Below, piece by piece: positions 51,350 through 59,938 of a stretch of DNA of 64,000 bases. The notes under the pieces were generated by a model. It worked only from the letters and a program-made list of their open reading frames with translations, searched no databases and was not told the DNA's origin. Position numbers and translations under genes: made by a program. The stretch comes from SCUD01 sp036824505 (GTDB lineage: Bacteria; Pseudomonadota; Gammaproteobacteria; Steroidobacterales; Steroidobacteraceae). How positions within the stretch are numbered: the first letter of the stretch is position 1; each line of letters opens with the position of its first letter. The stretch covers positions 71,200-135,199 of the forward strand of contig DAITAA010000006.1 of NCBI GenBank assembly GCA_036824505.1. Direction: 5' to 3'.

Positions 51350-53098
51350 GTGACTGAGACCCCGCGATCGGCGGACGATTCCGCGCTTGCCCACGAGATT
51401 GCCGGCGCAATCGTCGCCGCATTTGCGCGCTACAACTCGGAATATCGCGCTATCACGCGGCGCGCGCCCGAGCGATTCGAAAATCGCGACTGGCTCGGTG
51501 TGCAGGCGGACGTCGTCGAGCGCCTGGACCTCTACTCCAGCATGGTCAACCAGAGTGCGGCCGCGCTGCGCAAGCAGCTGGGCGCGCGCGCCATGGACAC
51601 CGGGCTCTGGGCGGCGATCAAGGCGAGTTATGCCGGCCAGATTGCTGCACTGAACGATCCCGAGTTCCTGAAGACCTTTTTCAGCTCGATCACCAGGCGC
51701 CTGTTTGACACCGTCGGCGTGGACGCCGCCATCGAGTTCTTCGCGCTCGACGTTGACCCGCTGCGCAGCATCGATTCGCAGGTCGGCACGAATCGCTACG
51801 TGAATCGCGGATCGATCGAGCTGCTGTTCGAGGAACTGCTATCCGACTTCAGGTTCCGCACGCCCTGGCGCGATTTCGAGAGCAGCGTCAGGCATGTCGC
51901 GACCGACGTGGAGTTACACCTCGAAAGCATTGGCAGGAGTCGCGGGCTGCAGCAAGTCGAGGTCATCCGGCCGGTTTTCTACCAGATGAGCCGGGCCTAT
52001 GTGGTCGGCAGGATCTGGGGCAAGGGCTGGATGCTCCCGCTCGCGATCGCATTCCGCAATACGCCGCGTGGCGTGCTCGTCGATGCGGTGATGCTCCGTG
52101 AGAGCGATGTCGCGATCCTGTTCAGCTTCACGCGCTCCTATTTCCACGTCGATCTCGAGCGCGTAGGCGAGGTCGTGTTGTTCCTGCACTCGATCCTGCC
52201 GAGCAAGCCGATCTCCGAACTGTTCACGGTGCTTGGTCGCGCCAAACAGGGCAAGACCGAGCGCTTCCGCGAGATATTCCGGCATCTCGCCGAAACCCGT
52301 GACCGGTTCATCCGCGCGCCGGGCGAGCGCGGCATGGTGATGGCATGCTTCACGCTCGAGAATTTCGACGTGATCTTCAAGGTGATTCGTGACCGGTTTC
52401 CGGCCGTCAAGAACATCCAGCGCGAAGAGGTCATGGCCAAGTACGACATGGTCTTCAAGCACGACCGGGCCGGGCGGCTGGTAGATGCGCAGGAGTTCCG
52501 GCGGATACGGCTGCCGCGCCATCGCTTTGAACCAGGCATGTTGCAGGAGCTGATCGATGAGTGCGTGCTGGACGTGCATGTCGAAGGCGACGACGTCATT
52601 GTCGATCGCGCCTACATCGAGCGGCGCATGACGCCGCTCAACCTGTACCTGCGCAGCGTGACTATCGAACAGGCTGAGCTCGCGGTGATCGAGTACGGCC
52701 AGGCGATCCGCGACCTCGCCTACACGAATATCTTTGCGGGCGACCTGCTGCTGAAGAATTTCGGCGTCACGCGCCACGGCCGCGTGATCTTCTACGACTA
52801 CGACGAGCTGTGCCGGATCACGGACTGCCGGTTTCGCGATCTGCCGCAGGCGCCGACCGACGACGACGAAATGCGCGCCGAGAGCTGGTTCTATGTCGCC
52901 GACAACGACGTGTTTCCCGAAACATTCCTGAATTTCCTGGGATTCGAGGGCCGGCTGCGCGAGGTGTTTCTCGACAAGCACGGCGAGATTCTCACGGCGG
53001 GCTGGTGGCGCACTCTGCAGGAACGGCTGCAGGCCGGCGACGTCGTCGAAGTACTGCCCTATCACCCGCACCGCGTGCGGGTTGCCAGCAGCATCTAG
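51350..53098 (+). CDS. aceK: Isocitrate dehydrogenase kinase/phosphatase
   Basis: 582 residues from GTG 51350, usual length. Bifunctional protein that phosphorylates or dephosphorylates IDH to divert carbon into the glyoxylate bypass. Phrases characteristic of AceK: RYNSEYRAITRRAPERFENR, MVNQSAAALRKQLG, RNTPRGVLVDAVMLRESDVA, TLENFDVIFKVIRDRFP and RHGRVIFYDYDELCRITDC, the last holding kinase catalytic residues. In enterics aceK lies with aceBA; here it follows its substrate gene. Its stop shares CTAG with the convergent PLP-enzyme gene. Confidence 0.95.
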   Translation: MTETPRSADDSALAHEIAGAIVAAFARYNSEYRAITRRAPERFENRDWLGVQADVVERLDLYSSMVNQSAAALRKQLGARAMDTGLWAAIKASYAGQIAALNDPEFLKTFFSSITRRLFDTVGVDAAIEFFALDVDPLRSIDSQVGTNRYVNRGSIELLFEELLSDFRFRTPWRDFESSVRHVATDVELHLESIGRSRGLQQVEVIRPVFYQMSRAYVVGRIWGKGWMLPLAIAFRNTPRGVLVDAVMLRESDVAILFSFTRSYFHVDLERVGEVVLFLHSILPSKPISELFTVLGRAKQGKTERFREIFRHLAETRDRFIRAPGERGMVMACFTLENFDVIFKVIRDRFPAVKNIQREEVMAKYDMVFKHDRAGRLVDAQEFRRIRLPRHRFEPGMLQELIDECVLDVHVEGDDVIVDRAYIERRMTPLNLYLRSVTIEQAELAVIEYGQAIRDLAYTNIFAGDLLLKNFGVTRHGRVIFYDYDELCRITDCRFRDLPQAPTDDDEMRAESWFYVADNDVFPETFLNFLGFEGRLREVFLDKHGEILTAGWWRTLQERLQAGDVVEVLPYHPHRVRVASSI

Positions 53099-54270
53099 GC
53101 TTCCGAAACGCGCGACAGCGCGGCCTCGAGATCCGCAATCAGATCGTCGGTATCCTCGATGCCGATCGAGAGGCGCACCGTCCCGTCACCGATGCCGCTG
53201 ATCGCGGCCTGCTCCGCGGTCAGGCCGCGGACTTTCAGCAGCTGTGCCGGCATTACCAGTGATTCGACCGATCCCAGGCTCGGCGCGATGGCAAAGAATT
53301 CCAGGGCATCCGAGAACACACGGGCGGCTTCGAGGCCGCCTTCGAGATCGAAGCAAACGACCGAGCCGAAGTCATGCATCTGCTCGCGGGCGAGCGCGTG
53401 GCGGACATGGTTGGCCAGCCCAGGATAATGCACCCTTGCGACCGCCGGATGACCCGCCAGGAATGCGGCAATGCGGGCTGCGCTGGCGACCTGCGCTTCG
53501 TGACGCAGGTAATAGGTCTTCATGCCACGCATGACCAGAAACGCGGCATGCGGGTCGAGCAACGCACCCAGCATGATCGTATCGCGCCGCATCGCCCGGA
53601 TCAGGTCGTCCCGCGCGATGATCGCACCACCCATCACGTCGCCGTGCCCCGCCGCGTATTTCGTCAGGCTGTGCACGAATGCGTCGATGCCGTACTGGCC
53701 GTGGTTGTGAAAGCCCGCAAAGGTATTGTCGAGCACGGTCAGCGCGCCATGCGCGTGCGCGGCGCGCGTAATGCGCCCGATATCCGCGATGCGCGTGACC
53801 GGATTGGTCGGGCTCTCGAACCAGACGAGCCGGGTCGGCCGCCCCGCAAGCACGCGTTCGATGCCCGCGTCATCTTCGATGGACAACATCGTGTGCTCGA
53901 CTCCAAAGCGGCTCAGCATTCCCTGTATCAGCTGGCGGCTGGGCGCGTAGGTCTCGACGAAGCAAAGCACATGCTCACCGGCACGGGTGAGCGACAGCAG
54001 GCAGCCGGCAACCGCCGCCATGCCCGAGCCAACTGCAATGCAGTCATCGCGTCCCTGCAGTTCGGCCAGTAATTTCTCGAGCTGCCGGGTCGTCGGATTC
54101 GCCTGACGCGTGTAGTAATAGCCCTCCCGCTCGCCGCGGTAGGCACGCATCGTTTCCTCGAGGCTTTCGAAAGCAAACTTCACCGTCTGGTGAATCGGCG
54201 CAACCAACGGGCGGTTGTCCGCCGGGACGATGGCGTCCGGCGGATGATTGACGCGCGTGCGCCCCTTCAT
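53095..54270 (-). CDS. Cys/Met-metabolism PLP enzyme (gamma-synthase/lyase family)
   Basis: 391 residues. PLP lysine K204 in SLTKYAAGHGD; YYYTRQANPTTRQLEKLLAEL, VGSGMAAV and WFESPTNPVTRIADI are family motifs, and PSLGSVESLVMPAQ lies near the C-terminus. The residue aligned with the active-site Cys of methionine gamma-lyase is not Cys in CFVETYAPSRQL, so the reaction cannot be read from sequence. Eight bases after ilvE in the bkd operon; a 2-oxobutyrate-producing lyase would supply BKD with substrate (inference). Alternatives: cystathionine gamma-synthase or beta-lyase. Confidence 0.82.
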   Translation of the reverse strand: MKGRTRVNHPPDAIVPADNRPLVAPIHQTVKFAFESLEETMRAYRGEREGYYYTRQANPTTRQLEKLLAELQGRDDCIAVGSGMAAVAGCLLSLTRAGEHVLCFVETYAPSRQLIQGMLSRFGVEHTMLSIEDDAGIERVLAGRPTRLVWFESPTNPVTRIADIGRITRAAHAHGALTVLDNTFAGFHNHGQYGIDAFVHSLTKYAAGHGDVMGGAIIARDDLIRAMRRDTIMLGALLDPHAAFLVMRGMKTYYLRHEAQVASAARIAAFLAGHPAVARVHYPGLANHVRHALAREQMHDFGSVVCFDLEGGLEAARVFSDALEFFAIAPSLGSVESLVMPAQLLKVRGLTAEQAAISGIGDGTVRLSIGIEDTDDLIADLEAALSRVSEA

Positions 54271-54278
54271 CGGCGCCG

Positions 54279-55319
54279 TCAGACCCTGGTGGTCCAGCCT
54301 GCCGGCGTCGGGATCTCGCCCCGCTGCATCGATACAAGCGCGGTGCGCAGTCGGCGCGTGTGCGGGCCGACTTCGCCGGTCCCGACCTTGTACTCGCGCC
54401 CGCCACTACACACGAGCGTACCGACACCGGCCAGGACCGCGGCTGTGCCGGAGAGCGCGGCCTCGCCGTCCTTCACCCAGTCGAGCATTTCCCCGACCGT
54501 GAATACGCGCTCCTCGACCTTGAAGCCGAGATCCGGCGCGATGGTGAGCAGAGAATCGCGGGTGATGCCGTGCAGGAACGTCGTATCGAGGCTGCGGGTC
54601 AGGATCCTGTCTTCGCGGATCAGCAAGAAGTTGGCCGCGCCGGTCTCCTGGACCTCGCCGCCAGGGCAGAACAAGACCTGGTCAACCTGATGTTTCTGCC
54701 GGGCCGCCATCGTCGGCCCCATCGCCGCCGCGTAGTTGCCGCCGGTCTTGATCATGCCGAGATGCGCGGCGCAGCGCATCGATTTCTCCTCGACATAGAT
54801 GCGAAGCGCCTTCGGGCCGGTCGTGAAGTAATCCCAGACCGGGCTCGCGAGCACGATCAGCAGGGCTTCCGTCGGTGGCGACGACGCGCCGCCGATACTC
54901 GCACCCGTTCCAATGAGCATCGGGCGGAGATACAGCGCACCCGGAGGCTCCGGGACTTCGTTGCGCACCCGGTCCACGACCGCGGTGACCATGGCCGCGA
55001 CCTGCGCCGCGTCCGGCTCGGGCATCACCAGTCCGCGTGCGCTCTGGCCAAAGCGGGCGATGTGCCTGTCCATCCGGAAGATGTTGATGCTGCCGTCGGC
55101 CCAGCGGTAGGCCTTGAATCCCTCGAAGCATTCGCTTCCGTAATGCAGCGCGTGCGCCGCCGGGCTGATTTCGATCGGTCCGTACTTGCGCAGCTCATGT
55201 GTCGACCACTTTCCGTCCCGGAAACTGGCAACGGCCATGGTGCCCGCCATGACGGTGCCAAATGCCGGGCGATTCTCCGTGATGGCTGCGGTCTTGGACT
55301 GCATGACTTGTGCATTCAT
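54279..55319 (-). CDS. ilvE: Branched-chain amino acid aminotransferase
   Basis: 346 residues from ATG 55319; the ORF is open further upstream but only across the E2 gene. PLP lysine K191 in LGMIKTGGNYAAAMGP; ALHYGSECFEGFKAYRWADG, LYLRPMLIGTGASIG and EVQETGAANFLLIREDRILT are typical of the eukaryote-like BCAT form. It interconverts Val, Leu, Ile and their keto acids. Encoded five bases after the E2 gene, it probably works here in the degradative direction, feeding the BKD complex. It could also complete biosynthesis, since no other ilvE is in view. Confidence 0.93.
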   Translation of the reverse strand: MNAQVMQSKTAAITENRPAFGTVMAGTMAVASFRDGKWSTHELRKYGPIEISPAAHALHYGSECFEGFKAYRWADGSINIFRMDRHIARFGQSARGLVMPEPDAAQVAAMVTAVVDRVRNEVPEPPGALYLRPMLIGTGASIGGASSPPTEALLIVLASPVWDYFTTGPKALRIYVEEKSMRCAAHLGMIKTGGNYAAAMGPTMAARQKHQVDQVLFCPGGEVQETGAANFLLIREDRILTRSLDTTFLHGITRDSLLTIAPDLGFKVEERVFTVGEMLDWVKDGEAALSGTAAVLAGVGTLVCSGGREYKVGTGEVGPHTRRLRTALVSMQRGEIPTPAGWTTRV

Positions 55320-55324
55320 GGTGC

Positions 55325-56533
55325 TCAATCCTGTATGAAGATTGTTGCGGGGTGTTCCAGGCGCTCTTTCAGCGCCTGGATCATTGCGGCCCCGTCGAAT
55401 CCGTCGACGAAGCGATGATCGAAGGAAGACGAGAGATTCATGATCCGGCGCACGACGATCGTGCCATTCATCACTACCGGCCGCTCCATGGCCTTGTTGA
55501 CGCCGATGATCGCCACTTCCGGCGCATTGATGACCGGTGTCGAGGCGATGCCGCCAAGCTTGCCGAGGCTTGTCACGGTAATCGTGGACCCCATGAGTTC
55601 CTCGCGAGTGGCTTTGTTGTTGCGCGCAGCCTCCGCCAGGCGCCGCATCTCCAGCGCAAGCTCGGTGAGCGAGCGCGCCTCGGCGTTGCGCAGCACCGGA
55701 ACCTTCAGGCCGTCCGGGGTCTGGGTCGCGATGCCGACGTGCACGGCGCGGTGCCGGATGATCACATTGCGTTCGGCATCGTAGATGGCATTGCATTGGG
55801 GGAATTGCACCAGCACGCGGGTCAGTGCGGTTACGAGGAAAGGCAGGTATGTCAATGGCGGCGCGCCTTTCTCGAGTCTTGAATTCAGGTACTGCCTCAG
55901 CGCTTCGAGTTCCGTGACATCGACTTCTTCGACATAGGCAAAGTGCGGGATATTGCGCTTGGCCTCGCTCAGGCGCTGCGCGATCAGGCGGCGCAGGCCA
56001 ATGACCTTGATCTCCTCGGTACCTTCACGCTTCGAACGCAGCGCCGGTCGGATCACGGTGTCGCCAGATCCGTTGATCACGGCCTCGAGATCCTGGGCGG
56101 AAATCCGCCCGCCGGGACCGGAGCCGCTGACGGCCGCGAGGTCGATGCCTGCGGCATGGGCCTTGCGGCGGGTGGCCGGTGATGCCATCACTCGGGTCCC
56201 GGGCGCTGCGGGCGCGGCGGCAGCAACAGAATTTGGCCGTGCGACAGGGGCCGGTGCAGACACTTGAGGCGGCGACGTGGCCGCTACGCTGTCCGCTTTT
56301 TCGAAGACGATCAACTCGGCGCCGACAGCCACCATGTCACCGGGCTGGCCCGTGATCGAGACCACGCGACCGCTGACCGGCGCAGGAATCTCGACCGCCG
56401 CCTTGTCTGTCATGACCTCGGCGATGATCTGGTCCTCGGTGACCATATCGCCGACCTTTACCTTCCATTCCACTACTTCGGCCGTGACCGTGCCTTCGCC
56501 CAGGTCCGGCAACTTGAAGACAAAGCGGCTCAT
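55325..56533 (-). CDS. bkdB: Branched-chain 2-oxoacid dehydrogenase E2 (acyltransferase)
   Basis: 402 residues from ATG 56533. Lipoyl domain (1-80) with lipoylated K44 in EVMTDKAAVEIP; an Ala/Pro linker; E1/E3-binding domain (SPATRRKAHAAGIDLAAVSG); then the catalytic domain with FDHRFVDGFDGA near the C-terminus in place of the HHxxxDG form. Moves acyl groups to CoA. ATG overlaps the E1-beta stop (ATGA). Only one lipoyl domain, as in BkdB of Pseudomonas. Confidence 0.92.
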   Translation of the reverse strand: MSRFVFKLPDLGEGTVTAEVVEWKVKVGDMVTEDQIIAEVMTDKAAVEIPAPVSGRVVSITGQPGDMVAVGAELIVFEKADSVAATSPPQVSAPAPVARPNSVAAAAPAAPGTRVMASPATRRKAHAAGIDLAAVSGSGPGGRISAQDLEAVINGSGDTVIRPALRSKREGTEEIKVIGLRRLIAQRLSEAKRNIPHFAYVEEVDVTELEALRQYLNSRLEKGAPPLTYLPFLVTALTRVLVQFPQCNAIYDAERNVIIRHRAVHVGIATQTPDGLKVPVLRNAEARSLTELALEMRRLAEAARNNKATREELMGSTITVTSLGKLGGIASTPVINAPEVAIIGVNKAMERPVVMNGTIVVRRIMNLSSSFDHRFVDGFDGAAMIQALKERLEHPATIFIQD

Positions 56534-57546
56534 GCGGCCTCCATGACCGTCTTCAAGGCCTTCGCGACGCGCATCTGTCCCGGGAAGTATTCCCACTCGA
56601 ATGCGTGCGGATAAGGCGTGTCAAAGCCGGCCACCCGGCCGATCGGCGCCTGCAGGTTCCAGAAGCACTGTTCCTGGATCGTCGCCGAGAGCTCGGCGCC
56701 GAACCCGGCGAATCGTGTCGCCTCGTGCACGATCACGCAGCGGCCGGTGCGGGCGACCGAACTGCAGATCGCGTCGGTATCAAGCGGCACCATCGTGCGC
56801 ACGTCGATGATCTCCGCATCCAGCCCCAGCTTGCGGGCAGCGGCCTCAGACACGTGCACCATCGTGCCATAGGTGACGATGGTCAGGTCGTTCCCGCTCC
56901 TGACGATTTCCGCCTTGCCGATCGGCACCGTGTAGTGGCCGTCCGGCACCTCGCCCTTGGGATGCGCGCTCCATGGCACGGCCGGCTTGTCCGGCTCGCC
57001 GTCGAAGGGGCCGTTATAGATGCGCTTCGGCTCGAAGAAGATGACCGGGTCGTCATCCTCGATCGACGCGATCAGCAACCCCTTCGCATCGTAGGGATTT
57101 GACGGCATCACGACCTTGAGCCCGGCGACGTGCGCAAACAGCGCTTCCGGGCTCTGCGAGTGAGTCTGTCCGCCGCGGATGCCGCCGCCGCAGGGCGTGC
57201 GCACCGTCACTGGCGCGAAAAACTCGCCCGCACTCCGGTAACGCAGCCGCGCCAGTTCGCTGACGATCTGGTCGTAGCCCGGATAGATGTAATCGGCGAA
57301 CTGTATTTCGGCCACCGGCCGCAGGCCGTTGACGGCCATGCCGATGGCCGCCGCGATGATCCCGCCTTCCGCGATCGGCGTATCCAGGACCCGGCTCTCG
57401 CCATACTTGCGCTGCAGGCCCTCGGTGCAGCGGAAGACCCCGCCAAAGTAGCCGACATCCTCGCCCATCACGACCACCGACGGATCGCGCTCGAGCATGA
57501 TATCCATCGCCGAGTTGAGCGCATGGATCATGTTCCGCTGCGCCAT
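56530..57546 (-). CDS. bkdA2: Branched-chain 2-oxoacid dehydrogenase E1 beta
   Basis: 338 residues. MIHALNSAMDIMLERDPSVV, VMGEDVGYFGGVFRCTEGLQ, AVNGLRPVAEIQFADYIYPG and VRTPCGGGIRGGQTHSQSPE are standard for E1-beta of the branched-chain complex. With the alpha subunit it decarboxylates keto acids using ThDP. Three bases separate it from bkdA1. Confidence 0.94.
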   Translation of the reverse strand: MAQRNMIHALNSAMDIMLERDPSVVVMGEDVGYFGGVFRCTEGLQRKYGESRVLDTPIAEGGIIAAAIGMAVNGLRPVAEIQFADYIYPGYDQIVSELARLRYRSAGEFFAPVTVRTPCGGGIRGGQTHSQSPEALFAHVAGLKVVMPSNPYDAKGLLIASIEDDDPVIFFEPKRIYNGPFDGEPDKPAVPWSAHPKGEVPDGHYTVPIGKAEIVRSGNDLTIVTYGTMVHVSEAAARKLGLDAEIIDVRTMVPLDTDAICSSVARTGRCVIVHEATRFAGFGAELSATIQEQCFWNLQAPIGRVAGFDTPYPHAFEWEYFPGQMRVAKALKTVMEAA

Positions 57547-57549
57547 GGC

Positions 57550-58791
57550 TCAGCCCTTCTCCAGTTCGGCCCGCAATTCGGCCTCCTGCCTGCGCAGGTG
57601 CGGCGGCATTTCCTTGAATACGTCCTCGAACATCAGGTGCGGATCCAGGCGCGGCGGATCCGTCAGCGTGCCGTAACTGATGGCTTCCTTCCAGGAGGCG
57701 GCAATATGGGATTCCAGTTCCGTCGTCAACGCGGCGTGCCGCTCCTCGGACCACTCGCCAAGAGCAATCAAATGCGCCTTCAACCGTTCGATCGGATCCC
57801 CGAGCGGCCAGCGTTGATAATCTTCTTTCGGCCGGTAGCGGGCCGGGTCGTCGCTGGTCGAGTGAGCGGCGGCCCGATAGGTCACGTGTTCTATCAGCGT
57901 CGGGCCGTAACCGGTCCGCGCGCGCTCGGCCGCCCATTGCGTCACGGCGTACACCGCCAGGAAGTCATTGCCATCCACGCGCGCGCCGGCAATACCATAG
58001 CCGGGTCCGCGTGCCGCAAAACTCTGGCGCTCGCCGCCCGCATGACCCTGGAATGTCGAGATCGCCCACTGGTTGTTGACGACACTCAGGATCACAGGCG
58101 CCCTGTAGACGGAAGCGAACAACAGCGCGTGATGGAAATCCGCCTCGGCGCTCGAACCCTCGCCGAGCCAGCTGGCTGCGATATCGTCCTGGCCCTTGAT
58201 GGCCGCCGCCATCGCCCAGCCCACGGCCTGCGGGAACTGCGTTGCGAGATTGCCGGAGATCGAAAAGATCCGGCCCTCGCGCCAGTGGTACATGACCGGC
58301 AACTGGCGTCCCTTGCACATGTCGCGGGTGTTTGAAAGGAGCTGGCACATCAGGTCCACGATCGGGCGCCCGCGCACCATGTACAGGCCCTGGTTGCGAT
58401 AGGACGGAAACAGCATGTCGCCGGGACGCAGCGCCATGCCCATGGCGACCGAAACGGCCTCTTCGCCCATGGAACGCATGTAGAAGCTGATCTTTCCCGA
58501 GCGCTGGATGCGCTGCATGCGGTCGTCGAACACGCGCGTCAGCAGCATGTGGCGCAGCGCGACCTGCAGTTCCGGCGGATCGAGGCGCGGGTTCCAGGGA
58601 CCGAGCGCCTGATGCTGGTCGTCGAGCACGCGCACGAGCTCTTCCGCGAGAAACGGAATGTCCCGGACCTTGGCACCGGTTTCGGGGCGCTTGACCGCAC
58701 CCGCGGGTGACAGCTTGAGGTAGCTGAAGTCCGGCGCTTCGCCGGGCCGGGCAGGCGTCGTGGGAACGTGCAGGCGGGACTTGGTCGACAT
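57550..58791 (-). CDS. bkdA1: Branched-chain 2-oxoacid dehydrogenase E1 alpha
   Basis: 413 residues from ATG 58791. Very like Pseudomonas BkdA1 in content: DFSYLKLSPAGAVKRP near the start, SFYMRSMGEEAVSVAMGMAL, ISGNLATQFPQAVGWAMA, and the ThDP-binding motif GEGSSAEADFHHALLFASVY ending in VVNNQWAIST. The usual GDG reads GEG here, a conservative change at a cofactor-binding residue. HSTSDDPARYRP is the phosphorylation-loop equivalent. First gene of the operon, divergent from the Lrp-family gene. No E3 gene follows, so lipoamide dehydrogenase must come from elsewhere. Confidence 0.94.
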   Translation of the reverse strand: MSTKSRLHVPTTPARPGEAPDFSYLKLSPAGAVKRPETGAKVRDIPFLAEELVRVLDDQHQALGPWNPRLDPPELQVALRHMLLTRVFDDRMQRIQRSGKISFYMRSMGEEAVSVAMGMALRPGDMLFPSYRNQGLYMVRGRPIVDLMCQLLSNTRDMCKGRQLPVMYHWREGRIFSISGNLATQFPQAVGWAMAAAIKGQDDIAASWLGEGSSAEADFHHALLFASVYRAPVILSVVNNQWAISTFQGHAGGERQSFAARGPGYGIAGARVDGNDFLAVYAVTQWAAERARTGYGPTLIEHVTYRAAAHSTSDDPARYRPKEDYQRWPLGDPIERLKAHLIALGEWSEERHAALTTELESHIAASWKEAISYGTLTDPPRLDPHLMFEDVFKEMPPHLRRQEAELRAELEKG

Positions 58792-58916
58792 CGGTCCTCG
58801 CACCGGGGCCGGAGGGGCGCCGGCTGGTCATTCTACCCGGCCATTACTTCAATACCGTTGCAATCCTGTGCTGTAATGCAAAATAGTGAAAAATTATGGT
58901 CTAATTAGTTCCAGAA
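58792..58916. promoter_or_regulatory. Divergent promoter region between bkdA1 and the Lrp-family gene
   Basis: 125 bases, markedly AT-rich from 58840 to 58916 against a GC-rich background, as for Lrp/AsnC sites. TTGCA (58858-58862) and TGCAA (58877-58881) form the ends of a 24-base dyad that could be a binding half-site pair. TATGGT (58895-58900) is a possible -10 for the regulator. Individual boxes are uncertain. Confidence 0.55.
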
Positions 58917-59402
58917 ATGAAAACTAAGTTGCAGATTGCGCTTGACCGCAGCGACCGCCGCATTCTTGACGAGTTGCAGCGCGACGGCGCGCTGTCGGCA
59001 GCCGAACTCGCGACCAAGCTTGGATTATCCACCACAACCTGCTGGCGGCGCATCCAGCAATTGCAAGAGAGCGGTGTCATCAAGCAGCGCGTCGCCCTGC
59101 TCGACCGCGAAGCGCTCGGGCTCGACGTCATGGTCTACGTGCACGTGCGTCTGTCGACCCAGGGTCGCGACGCGCTCGCCCAGTTCGAACAGGCGATCCG
59201 CGACCGGCCCGAAGTGCTCGATTGCTGCACGCTGACCGGCGAGTGGGACTTCTGCCTGCGGATCGTCACGCACGACATGAAGGAATACGAGGCCTTCTTC
59301 CTCGATCACCTGTCGAAGATCCCGAACGTGCAGTCGGTCAATTCGTCGATTGTCGTCACGGTGATCAAGGAATCGACGGTACTGCCGTTGGCCCGGGATT
59401 AG
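58917..59402 (+). CDS. Lrp/AsnC-family regulator of the bkd operon (BkdR-like)
   Basis: 161 residues. DRSDRRILDELQRDGALSAA and LATKLGLSTTTCWRRIQQL form the helix-turn-helix; the C-terminal half (YVHVRLSTQGRDAL, CCTLTGEWDFCLRIVTHDM) is the RAM/ACT ligand domain. Position divergent from bkdA1 parallels Pseudomonas bkdR, where an Lrp-type activator responds to branched-chain amino acids. Binding in the shared AT-rich region is expected. Self-regulation likely but not shown. Confidence 0.9.
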   Translation: MKTKLQIALDRSDRRILDELQRDGALSAAELATKLGLSTTTCWRRIQQLQESGVIKQRVALLDREALGLDVMVYVHVRLSTQGRDALAQFEQAIRDRPEVLDCCTLTGEWDFCLRIVTHDMKEYEAFFLDHLSKIPNVQSVNSSIVVTVIKESTVLPLARD

Positions 59403-59515
59403 GACCTGAGCACCCCTGCGCGTGGCTTCAGGCGGTTTTTGGCGTATGCTTTTCGCGCCGCCTTCGAGGGAGACAACGACCGCGGTAACTCGACAACAAA
59501 CGAGGGGGGATCCAC

Positions 59516-59920
59516 ATGAATGAATCCACTACGACTGTGGGCACTGCCACTGCCGAGGAAAAGCAGTGGGCCATGTTTGCGCACCTGTCCGCGCTGCTCG
59601 GCGGCCTGGTGACCGCCGGCTGGGCCGGCAGTGTCGGCTTCTTTATCGGGCCACTGGTCATCTATCTGATGAAGAAGGACACCATGCCCTTCGTCGCAGA
59701 CCAGGCCAGGGAAGCACTGAATTTCGCTATCACGGTCTCGATCGCCTGTTTCGCGCTGTTGATGCTGACGATCCTTTCCCTGGGCATCGGCGCGTTGCTG
59801 ACCATCCCGCTGATGATGATCATCGGCATCGGCGCATTGGTGCTGGTCATCATGGCGGCGATCAAAGCCAACGAGGGCGTCGCCTACCGTTATCCGTTCG
59901 CGCTGCGCCTCGTGAAGTAA
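59516..59920 (+). CDS. DUF4870-type small membrane protein
   Basis: 134 residues, ATG 59516 with strong GAGGGGGG upstream. EKQWAMFAHLSALLGGLV, FIGPLVIYLMKKDTMPFVAD and QAREALNFAITVSIACF match the DUF4870/Tic20-like family, followed by two more membrane segments and a C-terminal KANEGVAYRYPFALRLVK. Three membrane spans. Function unknown. It precedes an exported protein by 18 bases and may be co-transcribed. Confidence 0.85.
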   Translation: MNESTTTVGTATAEEKQWAMFAHLSALLGGLVTAGWAGSVGFFIGPLVIYLMKKDTMPFVADQAREALNFAITVSIACFALLMLTILSLGIGALLTIPLMMIIGIGALVLVIMAAIKANEGVAYRYPFALRLVK

Positions 59921-59938
59921 CTCGGGGAACTTAAAGTC

